NCBI RefSeq assembly: GCF_003264115.1
Contig: NZ_CP021912.1
Span: forward strand, 2,215,001-2,279,000
Source of the DNA: Erythrobacter sp. KY5
GTDB taxonomy: Bacteria > Pseudomonadota > Alphaproteobacteria > Sphingomonadales > Sphingomonadaceae
Direction: 5' to 3'
Length of the DNA: 64,000 nt
Shown: in pieces, positions 54,479-63,688 of the stretch
How the letters are laid out: every line of letters begins with the position of its first letter
Position numbering within the stretch: the stretch's first letter is position 1
Program-made: the position numbers and the translations under genes
The notes under the pieces: model-generated
Told to the model about the DNA's origin: nothing
Databases searched by the model: none
What the model saw: the letters and a program-made list of their open reading frames with translations, nothing else

Positions 54479-56098
54479 TTAGAAATTATAGCGCAGGCCA
54501 AGCAGCGCGGTTGCGGTGGCAAAGTCTTCTGCGGTGAATTCGCTGTCGAAATAGTCGACCGCCAATGCGGCACGAGCCGATAGTCGCTCAGTGATCGAAC
54601 GGTTATATGCGGCGGACGCGCCCACTGCGGTGAGATCGTTCCCCGGCGTGCCGGCTTCGAACCAGTTCGCGTAGGCATTGGCCTGAAGGTTTGCGCTGTT
54701 ACCCAGCTGCCGTGTGAGCGCTCCGGTGACATAGTAGCTTTCGTCACGCAGGCCATCCGCGGCTTCCAGTGCGCTTCCAGCAGCGGCGATGAAGGTGCGA
54801 CGGTCATAACCTGCGCCAAAGGCGGCGGTGAGGCGGCCCATCTGACGCTGATAAGTCGCGTTTACGCCGCGTCCTCGGAAAGCGGCAGAGCGGACCGAGC
54901 CAAAGGAATTAACGAGACCAGGCGTCTCTCCACCCGAAACCAGCCCGCCAAAATCTCCCGTGACGGGGTTGCGATTGGCCACGAAGTCGCTCGACAGGGC
55001 AGACAGCGCATTATTGAGCACACCGCCAAAACCGCTGATGCCGTCATAAACCGAAATGCTCAACGCACTGCGGCGACTGGGGATGTAGGTGAAGTTCCCG
55101 TAATAGGTGGTGCTGTCGTAACGTTCCCCCACCCGCGCTTCGAGCGAGGTGCGGGTAGAGGGACGCCAGAGGACGCCCACGTCCCAAAGCAGGCCGTCAA
55201 CATCGAAGGCCACCAATCGCGGTGAGGACCGGTCGGTTACGACGCGGCCATCTGTGCCAATTACCGGATTACCAGCAGCATCGCGCAGCGCGTCGCGACT
55301 GGAAACCTCGACGTCCTCGTAACCAACGCCGCCCACGAAGGCGAGGCTTGGTGAAACCGGAATGGTCACATCGCCGCGTACGAAGGTGTCGCGCACGCGC
55401 TGGTCCAGGTTTGAGATGTCCTCCTGAAACCCGCCCGCAGTTACAGCGAGGCCAATGGGGAGAGGATCGCCAACACGTGTGCCTGCGCGAACTTGCCCTT
55501 GATAGGTCACGGAATCATCGAAGATATCGACCGGATTTCCGGCCTGATCGATCACCGCGTCATTGGCCTCGAAACGATTGTATCCGGCCCGCGCGAAACC
55601 TGTGACATCGAGAACGCCTAGGCGTGTGGCGATGGTTGGCCCGGCGTAGACGCTGTAGACTTGGCTCGTCGCATCATCGCTAACGAGAGGATTAGGCGAG
55701 ACCGCTCCGCCTGTATCCACCCGCGTCCGGCTAGCAAGAGCCCCAGCTTCGAGCGTGAGGGCACGCGGGATGACGGATAAGTAACCGCGCGCGACACCGC
55801 TGATCGTGTCGGTATCGACTGCATCACCGTAGCCGATGTTGCGCTCATACCGGACTGATACGGAAGCGCCGCTGTTACGGCCTTGCGCATTGACGTCGAC
55901 GCCGGCTGCCACTTGAGTGAAGGTCAACACCTCATCGCCCGGCGACAACTCGGCGGTCAGGATTTGACTGACCTCGATATAGGGCTGGATAAAGACCGCT
56001 CTACGGTCACCATCCTGCTGTTCGGACTGGGCTTGCACCGGTGCCGCAGCAGCAAGAGCCGCGCACCCAACGAGAAGCGTTTCCCGGAAGAACCGCAT
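54479..56098 (-). CDS. XrtA/PEP-CTERM-associated outer-membrane beta-barrel protein
   Basis: A 539-residue protein with a signal peptide (LLVGCAALAAAAPVQAQ). Many amphipathic beta strands follow, such as RRSALSISVYDGISGFG and ATYQRQMGRLTAAFGAGYDRR, and the C-terminus ends in Phe (LGLRYNF), as outer-membrane barrels do. It fits TIGR03016 and may be the outer-membrane channel of the export machine. I take the second ATG (56098) as the start because GGGAGGA is seven bases before it; the first ATG (56104) is too close. Confidence 0.88.
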   Translation of the reverse strand: MRFFRETLLVGCAALAAAAPVQAQSEQQDGDRRAVFIQPYIEVSQILTAELSPGDEVLTFTQVAAGVDVNAQGRNSGASVSVRYERNIGYGDAVDTDTISGVARGYLSVIPRALTLEAGALASRTRVDTGGAVSPNPLVSDDATSQVYSVYAGPTIATRLGVLDVTGFARAGYNRFEANDAVIDQAGNPVDIFDDSVTYQGQVRAGTRVGDPLPIGLAVTAGGFQEDISNLDQRVRDTFVRGDVTIPVSPSLAFVGGVGYEDVEVSSRDALRDAAGNPVIGTDGRVVTDRSSPRLVAFDVDGLLWDVGVLWRPSTRTSLEARVGERYDSTTYYGNFTYIPSRRSALSISVYDGISGFGGVLNNALSALSSDFVANRNPVTGDFGGLVSGGETPGLVNSFGSVRSAAFRGRGVNATYQRQMGRLTAAFGAGYDRRTFIAAAGSALEAADGLRDESYYVTGALTRQLGNSANLQANAYANWFEAGTPGNDLTAVGASAAYNRSITERLSARAALAVDYFDSEFTAEDFATATALLGLRYNF

Positions 56099-56100
56099 GA

Positions 56101-57081
56101 TCATTCCTCCCTTTCGCCATAATCGCCGAAGCGGCGACCTGACGGGCTGAATTGCGCCGCATTGAGGAGCAGCTTGATATCCGGGCAGGCCGACAGGAGC
56201 TGGCGAGCATCGTCGAGTGCCGCGCGGCTCGTCTCGTCAGCGCGCACGACGAGAAGAGCTTGCCCGGCATGGGCGGCCAACTCTGCAGCCGGGGACGCGG
56301 CCAAGGCAGGCGGCGTGTCGAAAATCAGAAAACGATTGGGAGCGCCTCGTGTGAGGCGATCAAGCACCTCACCGGTGCGTGCGCTGGTCAGGTATTCGGC
56401 ATCAAGGACGCTGCTTGTACCCGCCTGCATGACGAACAGACCGTCAATATCGGTCGCAGACACAAGGTTTTCCGGCTTGATCGATGGATCAACCAGCGCA
56501 TCCATCAGGCCCGCACCCTCTTCGATACCAAGGCGGCGCGAGACGGAGGGATTGATCACGTCGGCATCGACCAGCACGACCTCAATATCGCGCTCTGCAG
56601 AAAGGGCGAGCGCAAGGTTCGCAGCGCAGTAGGTCTTGCCCTCGCCCGAATGCGGTGAGCAGACAAGCACCCGCCGTGAGGCATCGTCGCCAGCTGCACG
56701 TGCATCGGCGATCAGCTCTCTCTTCACGATGCGAAACTCTTCCAGCAGCCCGGTCACAGGCTCCTCGGGAACAATCAGGCCCGCATCGCGCAGCTTGCCG
56801 CGATCGACAGTGACCCGCTGCCCTTTAAGAGCCAACGGCTGCTCAACACGAGGCGTCGGTGCAGGTTGGGTTTGCACACGGGCGGATTCTGATGGGGCAG
56901 GGCGAGGCGCGGGTGAGGCTTGCGCACGCTCGGGCGGTCGCTTCGTTCTTGGCAGATTGTTGGGCACTACCGCAGGCGCGATGCGGTCGAGGCCAAAGGC
57001 GGCGTCGGCGCGCTCGAACAGCGACGCGCTCTTGTGAGCGCGCTCGGCTGACTTGCGATCTATCTTGCTATGCTCGGTCAT
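56101..57081 (-). CDS. XrtA-associated tyrosine autokinase (CpsD/CapB-like)
   Basis: A 326-residue bacterial tyrosine kinase (TIGR03018-like). About 80 residues of a Pro/Ala-rich, charged N-terminal linker precede a MinD-like domain with P-loop CSPHSGEGKT (residues 141-150), Walker A' VVLVDADVINP and Walker B LIFDTPPAL. The C-terminus has one Tyr (GDYGEREE) rather than a Tyr cluster. It probably works with the adjacent chain-length determinant. GAGGCGAGC precedes the ATG at 57081. Confidence 0.92.
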   Translation of the reverse strand: MTEHSKIDRKSAERAHKSASLFERADAAFGLDRIAPAVVPNNLPRTKRPPERAQASPAPRPAPSESARVQTQPAPTPRVEQPLALKGQRVTVDRGKLRDAGLIVPEEPVTGLLEEFRIVKRELIADARAAGDDASRRVLVCSPHSGEGKTYCAANLALALSAERDIEVVLVDADVINPSVSRRLGIEEGAGLMDALVDPSIKPENLVSATDIDGLFVMQAGTSSVLDAEYLTSARTGEVLDRLTRGAPNRFLIFDTPPALAASPAAELAAHAGQALLVVRADETSRAALDDARQLLSACPDIKLLLNAAQFSPSGRRFGDYGEREE

Positions 57082-57091
57082 GCTCGCCTCC

Positions 57092-58615
57092 TCACGCGAT
57101 CGTTCCGACCGAGACAATCTCGATCGCCAGAAGGACGACAAGCACGCCGAACAAGCCTGCGGTCGCACCGGCAAACTGCTTGAACCGGCGGCGGCGAAGA
57201 GCCTTTGCGGTTTCCGAAAGGGTCAGCGAAATCGACCCGATCACCGGCAGACCCATGGACTTTTCCAGGCTCTGCGAAGTCGAGTACGTGGAACGCAACT
57301 GACCCATGACATAGGCAACCCCGGCACCAGCCCCCAGCCCCACAAACAACACTGCGATCAGCAGCAACGGACGATTGGGCGCGGATGGCGCTTGCGGAAC
57401 GACTGGCGGGTCAACCAGCTCGAACTTGAACTGACTGGTTTCGTCGATCACGTCGCCGCGCGTGCGCAGTTTTTCGCGATCTTCCAGCAGTCGCTCGTAG
57501 TTTTTGCGGAGCACGTCGTAGTCGCGACTGATCCGGTTTGCCTCTGCTGCGACAGCAGGTTCGGTAGCCTGACTTGCCGCAAGCGAAGCGAGATTGGATT
57601 GGAGGGCAGCGCGGCGCGCTTGCAACGAGTCGATCGTCGCCTGACGGTCGGCGCGAAGGGCCACTAACTGAGAATAGGCCGGGTTCGGTGAACCTGTTAC
57701 CTCGCCCGGACCCGCAGCAGCGACCTGACGGCTCAAAATATCAACCTGTCGACTGGTCGACACGACGTCAGGGTGTTGATTGGTGAGACCCCGAGAGCGC
57801 AATTCCGCAAGCTGTGACTGCGCCTGCAAGAGCGCTGCTTGGGGACCCACCGCCCCGGGACCACCGGCGATGGTGCGCGGGGTCGAAGCGATCTGAGAAT
57901 TCATCTGTGCCAGCGCGCTCGATGCCGCAGCAAGGTCCGCGTCGATATCGCGAAGTTCGGCACGGGCTTGCTGCACGCGCGCCGAAAGCGAGACTGACCC
58001 GCCCGCCAGATCCGGGTACTGCGCTTCGAAAGAAAGCCGGCGCTCCTCGGCCTGCTCGAGCTCAAGCTTGCGCTCTTCCAGTTGGTCGTTGAGATCGGCA
58101 ATTGCCCCGCTGACCTGCGCGCGGTTGCCGGAGATATGTTCTTCGCGAAAGATATCGAGCAGCTTCTGGACTACGTTACGCGCGAGCACCGCGTTTTCGG
58201 CATCGCTCAGACTGCGAACACCGACTTCGGCGGTGATCGAGAAGAGATTGTCCTCTTCGCTCTCGACTTTGACGTTTTCCGAGAGGCGCGCGATCGCGGT
58301 GTCCATCTCGCTCTGCTGTGAGATGTCCTGGCCCAGCTTTGTCGCGGTTATGACCTTTTCAAGATTGACCGAGCCGAGCAGTGTCTGACGCACTTCGCGG
58401 ATCTCTTCCTGGCCATCACCGGCGATGCCGAGTTGTTCGGAAAGGACGTCATCCACGTCGACATAGATGCGCGCTTTGGATTCGTAGGAATTGGGGATCA
58501 GCGCAACCACCAGCCAGCCCAGAAGGCAGACTCCCCACGCCACGGCAAGCACCAGCCAGCGGCGGTGCCATACCGAATAGAGCGCCGTGCGCAGATCGTC
58601 GAAGAGTTCGTTCAT
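57092..58615 (-). CDS. XrtA-associated polysaccharide chain-length determinant (Wzz-like)
   Basis: A 507-residue inner-membrane co-polymerase. An N-terminal span lies at about residues 20-39 and a C-terminal one near 425-445, flanking a large periplasmic region rich in coiled coil (residues about 180-400). The N-terminus (YSVWHRRWLVLAVAWGVC) and YESKARIYVDVDDVL match TIGR03007. It should set polymer length and partner the tyrosine kinase encoded 10 bases downstream. Confidence 0.92.
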   Translation of the reverse strand: MNELFDDLRTALYSVWHRRWLVLAVAWGVCLLGWLVVALIPNSYESKARIYVDVDDVLSEQLGIAGDGQEEIREVRQTLLGSVNLEKVITATKLGQDISQQSEMDTAIARLSENVKVESEEDNLFSITAEVGVRSLSDAENAVLARNVVQKLLDIFREEHISGNRAQVSGAIADLNDQLEERKLELEQAEERRLSFEAQYPDLAGGSVSLSARVQQARAELRDIDADLAAASSALAQMNSQIASTPRTIAGGPGAVGPQAALLQAQSQLAELRSRGLTNQHPDVVSTSRQVDILSRQVAAAGPGEVTGSPNPAYSQLVALRADRQATIDSLQARRAALQSNLASLAASQATEPAVAAEANRISRDYDVLRKNYERLLEDREKLRTRGDVIDETSQFKFELVDPPVVPQAPSAPNRPLLLIAVLFVGLGAGAGVAYVMGQLRSTYSTSQSLEKSMGLPVIGSISLTLSETAKALRRRRFKQFAGATAGLFGVLVVLLAIEIVSVGTIA

Positions 58616-58633
58616 CCTCCCGTCCGAGCTCCC

Positions 58634-59275
58634 TTAAAATCGGCTCTCGGGGATGATGATCGTGTCACCCGGACGAAGCATGACATTAGCAGTGCTGTCA
58701 CCGCGCTTAAGAAGGTCGGAAAGGCGCAGGCGGTATTCCTTCTGCGTACCAGCCTCGCGATCGATACGGAGCAGCTTGGCACGATTGCCAGCAGCAAACT
58801 CTCCCAGACCACCGACCGCGATCATCGCGTCGAGAACCGTCATATTGGCGCGGTAGGGCAGCGACGCTGGCTGCTCAGTCGATCCGACCACGCGGATCTG
58901 CTGATCGAAAGTGGAATTGAACTGGTTTACAATGACAGAGACGATCGGCTGCTCGATATATTGAACAAGCTCGTCCTTGATATCGTCCTGAAGCTGTGTC
59001 GCCGTTTTGCCCACCGCAGGCATGTCACGCACGAGCGGGATCGTGATCCGCCCGTCTGGGCGCACCTGGATCTTCTCTGCACTCAGTTCGGGATTCCGCC
59101 AGACATGGATCGTAATCTCATCGAGCGGACCGATGATGTATTCTTCGCTCGGCTCGCTCTGTGCGCCGGCATAGCTCGCCGAGGGCAGCTCCGGACCGCT
59201 ACCGGCGCATGCCGAGATAGCTAAAGTAGCAAGAGAGATTCCCGCAAGACGGGCGAGAGTAAGCGAATTGGGCAT
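58634..59275 (-). CDS. XrtA-associated polysaccharide export lipoprotein (Wza-like)
   Basis: A 213-residue lipoprotein with lipobox ISAC (Cys23). The poly-export domain follows with YIIGPLDEITIHVWRNPELS and VRPDGRITIPLVRDMPAVG, then a SLBB-type region (ILDAMIAVGG-like VLDAMIAVGGLGEFAAGN) and LRPGDTIIIPESRF at the end. It fits TIGR03027 and should form the periplasmic/outer-membrane export conduit. It is the first gene of the ten-gene XrtA run; AAGGAT precedes its ATG. Confidence 0.93.
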   Translation of the reverse strand: MPNSLTLARLAGISLATLAISACAGSGPELPSASYAGAQSEPSEEYIIGPLDEITIHVWRNPELSAEKIQVRPDGRITIPLVRDMPAVGKTATQLQDDIKDELVQYIEQPIVSVIVNQFNSTFDQQIRVVGSTEQPASLPYRANMTVLDAMIAVGGLGEFAAGNRAKLLRIDREAGTQKEYRLRLSDLLKRGDSTANVMLRPGDTIIIPESRF

Positions 59276-59449
59276 TGATACGTATCCTTGGCCAGATGCT
59301 GCGGCCCCGGATCGTCATGGCAGGAGCGACCTGCCTCACCCGGGTTCGCGAATGACCCGGAACTTGTGCTCTATAATGGTGAACATATTGTTAGTGATAC
59401 GTGGCAGTTTACCCGCCCATCCCGTTTCGGGACAGCCGCTCTGCCAACC
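59276..59449 (-). promoter_or_regulatory. Probable promoter region of the XrtA operon
   Basis: The 174-base spacer separates the decarboxylase from the export lipoprotein gene on the same strand. It contains an inverted repeat CCGGGT at 59340-59345 with ACCCGG at 59355-59360, and an AT-rich stretch at about 59370-59400 that reads ATTATAGAG on the minus strand (possible -10). The repeat lacks a T tract, so it is more likely an operator than a terminator. Confidence 0.45.
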
Positions 59450-60682
59450 CTAAACGAGCATTTCGGCAGCAGGCCCATGACCCAGAAAATTCTGCGGACT
59501 CGCCGTGGCGCCGTAGGCTCCAGCGCAGAACACCGCGACGAGATCACCCACGTCTGCTCGGGGTAGAAATGCTGCGTCTGCCAGCCGGTCAAGGGGTGTG
59601 CAAAGGCATCCGACGACGTTAACCACGTCGTCAGCTTCGCGCTCAAAACAGCTTGCGATAGCGACAGGATAGTTGCGCCTTACGACCGTTCCGAAATTGC
59701 CGGACGCAGCGAGCTGGTGGTGCAAGCCGCCATCAGTCACGAGGTAAGTTACCCCGTGACTGACTTTGCGATCGATCACTCGGCACAGATAGACGCCCGC
59801 TTCGCCGACAAGATAGCGCCCAAGCTCCAGGCAAAGCTCTGTATCATGCAGGCTATCGGGGAGATCGGAAATCCGTTCATCAAGCGCCTGACCCACCGCA
59901 TCGAGGTCAAGCGGCTCATCTCCGGGGAAATAAGGAATACCAAAACCCCCGCCCATATTCAGCTTTGGCAAGCCCTCACCGATTTCATCAGCCAGTCTTG
60001 CTGCAAGGTCGATGACGTTCCCCTGTGCCTCAATAATCGCATCGGCGCTGAGCGCCTGGCTTCCCGTGAAGATATGCAGGCCGCGCCAGTGTGCACCGCC
60101 AGCGATCAGCATCCGAGCCAGAGCAGGCACACGTTCAGCATCGACGCCGAACGGCTTGGCACCGCCGCCCATCTTCATGCCCGAGCCCTTGAGTTCGAAA
60201 TCGGGGTTCACCCGGATCGCAATTCGAGGAGCTTTTCCAAGACGCTGAGCAATCGCGAGAGCCCGCTCGCCCTCCCCTTCAGACTCGCAGTTGAGTGTTG
60301 CTCCTGCAGAAATTGCTGCTTCAAGCTCGTCGTCGCGCTTTCCCGGTCCGGCGAAACTCACTCTCGATGCGTCAATGCCTGCATCCTCAAGCTTCGCCAA
60401 TTCTCCTGACGATGCGACGTCGAACCCGTCGACCAGCGAATCCATGTGAGCAATTACAGCGGGATGAGGGTTCGCCTTGACCGCATAATTCACTCCGATC
60501 CGTTGAGGCAGCGCGGCGCGCAGATCAGCCATGCGGCGATCAAGATGCTTTTTCGAATAAACGAACAACGGCGTTCGACCGGCCGTTTCGACAAGGCTGG
60601 TTGCAGTCTGCCCGCCGATGGCAAGCTCGCCATCTCTGGCCTCATATCCGCTTGGGATCGGTCCGGCTGGCTTGGTCTTCAT
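59450..60682 (-). CDS. PLP-dependent decarboxylase, exosortase A system-associated
   Basis: A 410-residue fold-type III PLP enzyme related to diaminopimelate/ornithine decarboxylases (TIGR03099-like). PLP Lys69 is in VNYAVKANPHPAV; the phosphate-binding glycine loop is NMGGGFGIPY. The C-terminal sheet domain contains VFCAGAYGATAS. It should decarboxylate an amino acid, the substrate is unknown. The ATG at 60682 overlaps the ligase stop by one base (TGATG), so ligase and decarboxylase are made together. Confidence 0.91.
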   Translation of the reverse strand: MKTKPAGPIPSGYEARDGELAIGGQTATSLVETAGRTPLFVYSKKHLDRRMADLRAALPQRIGVNYAVKANPHPAVIAHMDSLVDGFDVASSGELAKLEDAGIDASRVSFAGPGKRDDELEAAISAGATLNCESEGEGERALAIAQRLGKAPRIAIRVNPDFELKGSGMKMGGGAKPFGVDAERVPALARMLIAGGAHWRGLHIFTGSQALSADAIIEAQGNVIDLAARLADEIGEGLPKLNMGGGFGIPYFPGDEPLDLDAVGQALDERISDLPDSLHDTELCLELGRYLVGEAGVYLCRVIDRKVSHGVTYLVTDGGLHHQLAASGNFGTVVRRNYPVAIASCFEREADDVVNVVGCLCTPLDRLADAAFLPRADVGDLVAVFCAGAYGATASPQNFLGHGPAAEMLV

Positions 60683-62226
60683 CACGCACCCTCACCTGTC
60701 AGTTCACGATAGAGCGCTGTCCGATCAATCTTGCCATTCGGATTTAGCGGCATGGCATCACGCCAATGGATTACCTGTGGCTGCATGAAATTGGGTAGCT
60801 CTTTCAGTAGCATTTTCGGAAGCGTTGCCTGCTGTGCTTCGTCACTGGTCCCTCGAACAACGAGGTGAACCGCGTGACCCAGCCGATCATCGGGAATGCC
60901 AAGTGCAACGGCTTCGGAAACGAGGTCTGTGGCGATCGCTGCTTCTTCAACCTCCTGAGGGCTGATCCGGTTGCCAGCGCTCTTGATCATCGCATCGCGA
61001 CGTCCGACGAAATAGAGCAGACCATCGTGCGCCCTTCTCACCCGGTCACCTGACCACACCGCTACACCGCCATATCTGGACTGGTCGGGCGCAGGCTTGA
61101 AACGCTCTGCTGTGCGCTCGGGATCCTGCCAATACCCTTGCGCCACCAAGGGCCCGCAGTGAACAAGCTCCCCCTCTTCTTCGGGTGCTGCCACCGCGCC
61201 AGCGTCATTGATCACCATGATCTCGGCAAAGGGAATGGCGGTTCCCATCGAAGTCGGGTGCTGGGCAACAAGTGCAGGTTCGAGATAAGTGGAGCGAAAT
61301 GCCTCAGTGAGGCCGTACATCGGATAGAGGTCGGCAAGAGGAAATATCTGTCGCAAATCGTTTACAAGGTCGGTTGTCAGCGCGCCCCCGCTGTTGGTGA
61401 GGCGCCGCAGCGAAGAGCTGGCTTCTTTAGGCCATTCGAGCTCGGTCAGTTGAACCCACAAAGGCGGTACGGCGGCAAGCGTCGTTACCTGATGCTTGGC
61501 GCAAGCCTTCGCGACGTCGCGGGGGAACAGGAAGTCCAGTGGGGCCACGCAGCCACCGGCATACCATGTAGAGAGCAGTTGATTTTGCCCGTAGTCGAAG
61601 GAAAGCGGCAAAACGGCGAGAGTGACGTCATCGGAAGCCATGCCAAGATAGCCCGCCACGCTCACTGCACCAAGCCACAGATTGGCGTGACTCAGCATGA
61701 CGCCCTTGGGCCTGCCGGTCGAACCCGACGTATAGAGGATTGCGCACAAATCGCCCGTATGCGCTTGCGAAGGTCCAAGACTGATCCCTGTCGCATAGGC
61801 TGCTTCGATCGCTGCAACCTCCTCGAGCAAAGAACAATCGTCGGGGGTGTCGCCAGCGTCCAGCGATCTCAGCCTCGATCCCGTGCCGATGAGCATCTTT
61901 GCCCCGCTGTCGGCCAGAATATGCGCAACCTGAGCGCGTTTGAGCAACGGATTAATCGGTACATGGACCTTGCCCGCTCTCGCAGCAGCCAGCGGCAACA
62001 GGCAGGTCAATTCACCTTTCGATGCCCAGCTCGCGATGCGCGCGCCGGGCTCGGCAACCTCCTGAGCTATCCAACCCGCAAGCAATTCGACACGCTGTCT
62101 TAACTCATCGTGGTTAAGCACAGCATCGCGAAGCACCAATGCCGGCGCATCGTCTTTACCCATCGCCGCCGCCCTTTGGGTGAGATGATCGATCGGAAAA
62201 GGTGTTGAATCGAGGGTTTCGTGCAT
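60682..62226 (-). CDS. AMP-forming acyl-CoA ligase-like enzyme, exosortase A system-associated
   Basis: A 514-residue adenylate-forming enzyme (TIGR03098-like). The P-loop-like motif YTSGSTGRPKG is at residues 165-175, YPMYGLTEAFRSTYLEP follows, GDRVRRAHDGLLYFVGRRD precedes the hinge, and the catalytic Lys499 is in LNPNGKIDRTA. It activates a carboxylic acid for loading on CoA or, given the nearby gene, on the acyl carrier protein. Its ATG is only 25 bases from the divergent acyltransferase start. Confidence 0.91.
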   Translation of the reverse strand: MHETLDSTPFPIDHLTQRAAAMGKDDAPALVLRDAVLNHDELRQRVELLAGWIAQEVAEPGARIASWASKGELTCLLPLAAARAGKVHVPINPLLKRAQVAHILADSGAKMLIGTGSRLRSLDAGDTPDDCSLLEEVAAIEAAYATGISLGPSQAHTGDLCAILYTSGSTGRPKGVMLSHANLWLGAVSVAGYLGMASDDVTLAVLPLSFDYGQNQLLSTWYAGGCVAPLDFLFPRDVAKACAKHQVTTLAAVPPLWVQLTELEWPKEASSSLRRLTNSGGALTTDLVNDLRQIFPLADLYPMYGLTEAFRSTYLEPALVAQHPTSMGTAIPFAEIMVINDAGAVAAPEEEGELVHCGPLVAQGYWQDPERTAERFKPAPDQSRYGGVAVWSGDRVRRAHDGLLYFVGRRDAMIKSAGNRISPQEVEEAAIATDLVSEAVALGIPDDRLGHAVHLVVRGTSDEAQQATLPKMLLKELPNFMQPQVIHWRDAMPLNPNGKIDRTALYRELTGEGA

Positions 62227-62251
62227 CGGTGTCCAAAGGGAATGAGTACGA

Positions 62252-63274
62252 GTGATCGAAGCGCGGTATCACGACAGGGTTAACGTCTTGCAAGACCTCT
62301 TTGAAAAAGGAGTTCCTGCAACGACGGCCCCGTTCGATCGCGCCGAATGGTACGGTTTGCTTGCCGAGACCGGTCTTACCCCGCTCATCGCCATCGCGAC
62401 AGACGCGGACAAGGCAGCCGCTCTTGCACTGATGGAGCGAAATGGACGAATTACCCCCCTTCGCAACTGGTACAGTTTCACCTGGCGTCAGCTGGCAACT
62501 GAAGGGCCTGAGGGCGACCGACTGCTCACTGAGATTGCGCGCCAGCTCAAACAGCGCGCGCACCGCGTAACTCTCGAACCTGTGCCTGACGAGGATGGCT
62601 CCGCAACACGGCTGGCAAAGGCATTTTCGACCGCTGGCTGGCGTGTTGAAGTCACGCATCAAGACACAAACCATGTGCTTCACGTGGGAGGCCAATCTTT
62701 CGAACAATACTGGCAAGGCCGTCCTGGCAAGCTGCGAACAACACTAAAGCGCAAGGCCAAGAAGGTCGAAACTCGGGTCCTGAGTCATTTTGACGAAGAG
62801 CTTTGGGCGCAATATGAAGCCATTTACGCGTCAAGCTGGAAGCCTGAGGAAGACGAACCCTCGATGCTTCGTCAGTTCGCTCGCGAAGAAGGCGCATCTG
62901 GTCGGTTGCGTTTTGGTATCGCCCATCACGACGGAAAAGCAGTCGCGGCGCAATGTTGGACCGTCGAAAACGGCACGGCGTACATTCACAAGCTCGCGCA
63001 CCTCGAAAGCGTCCGCAACCTCTCTGCGGGCACGACACTCACCGCTGCCTTATTCCGGCAGGTGATCGATATCGATGGAGTAAAACTTGTCGATTTCGGC
63101 ACCGGTGACCAGGCCTACAAAGCCGACTGGATGAATGCAGCAAGACCCCGCTACCGGATCGATTGCCTCGATCTTGGCAGTCCGCGCGCCTGGGTCGATC
63201 TTGCTCGCCAGACCGCATGGCGCCTAACTGAGCCCGACGTCCCCGCGCTTGCGCCTTACCCCCCGCGCGGTTAA
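62252..63274 (+). CDS. GNAT/FemAB-like N-acyltransferase in the XrtA region
   Basis: A 340-residue protein of the BioF2/Acetyltransf_6 group. Characteristic segments include KLRTTLKRKAKKVETRVLSHF (basic, CoA- or ACP-facing), IYASSWKPEEDEPSML and VKLVDFGTGDQAYKADWMN. The start is a GTG at 62252, with AAAGGGAATG upstream. It heads a plus-strand set with the acyl carrier protein and the hydrolase-like gene, diverging from the ligase-decarboxylase pair. It may be the transferase that uses the ACP-bound acyl group (inference). Confidence 0.85.
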   Translation: MIEARYHDRVNVLQDLFEKGVPATTAPFDRAEWYGLLAETGLTPLIAIATDADKAAALALMERNGRITPLRNWYSFTWRQLATEGPEGDRLLTEIARQLKQRAHRVTLEPVPDEDGSATRLAKAFSTAGWRVEVTHQDTNHVLHVGGQSFEQYWQGRPGKLRTTLKRKAKKVETRVLSHFDEELWAQYEAIYASSWKPEEDEPSMLRQFAREEGASGRLRFGIAHHDGKAVAAQCWTVENGTAYIHKLAHLESVRNLSAGTTLTAALFRQVIDIDGVKLVDFGTGDQAYKADWMNAARPRYRIDCLDLGSPRAWVDLARQTAWRLTEPDVPALAPYPPRG

Positions 63275-63340
63275 GGGCGCGGGCCAAGAGTTATATAAAC
63301 CGCCCGATAGCCAGCGGCGCCCCAGTAGGATCGATCAGAA

Positions 63341-63664
63341 ATGAGCACTTCTTCTGCGACCGGAAAAACTCCTGAGAAGACCGCACCGGGCCTTGCGATG
63401 AGCCGGGCAGCGCTCGACAAAGAGCTTAAGTCGATCATCTCCGACGTTCTGGGGATCGATGAAGAAACCGCAGATGCGCTCGACGACGAAAGCGGTTTGT
63501 TTGGTCATCTTCCCGAACTTGATTCCATGGCCGTTGCCGGGCTGCTGACCGAAATGGAAGATCGTCTCGATATCGTCATCGAAGATGATGACGTCGATGG
63601 CGAGATGCTGGAAACCTATGGCGGGCTTCTGGCGTTTGCCGAAGGTAAGCTGGCCGAGCGCTAA
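63341..63664 (+). CDS. Acyl carrier protein (XrtA region)
   Basis: A 107-residue protein whose PP-binding domain covers about residues 24-105. The phosphopantetheine Ser62 is in PELDSMAVAGLL. The rest is acidic and helical as usual. The first 20 residues form a Ser/Thr/Pro-rich extension absent in housekeeping AcpP. An internal ATG at residue 20 could be the true start. It lies near the AMP-forming ligase, suggesting a dedicated carrier. Confidence 0.9.
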   Translation: MSTSSATGKTPEKTAPGLAMSRAALDKELKSIISDVLGIDEETADALDDESGLFGHLPELDSMAVAGLLTEMEDRLDIVIEDDDVDGEMLETYGGLLAFAEGKLAER

Positions 63665-63688
63665 CGCGCGCGCCAAGCGACACACCGC

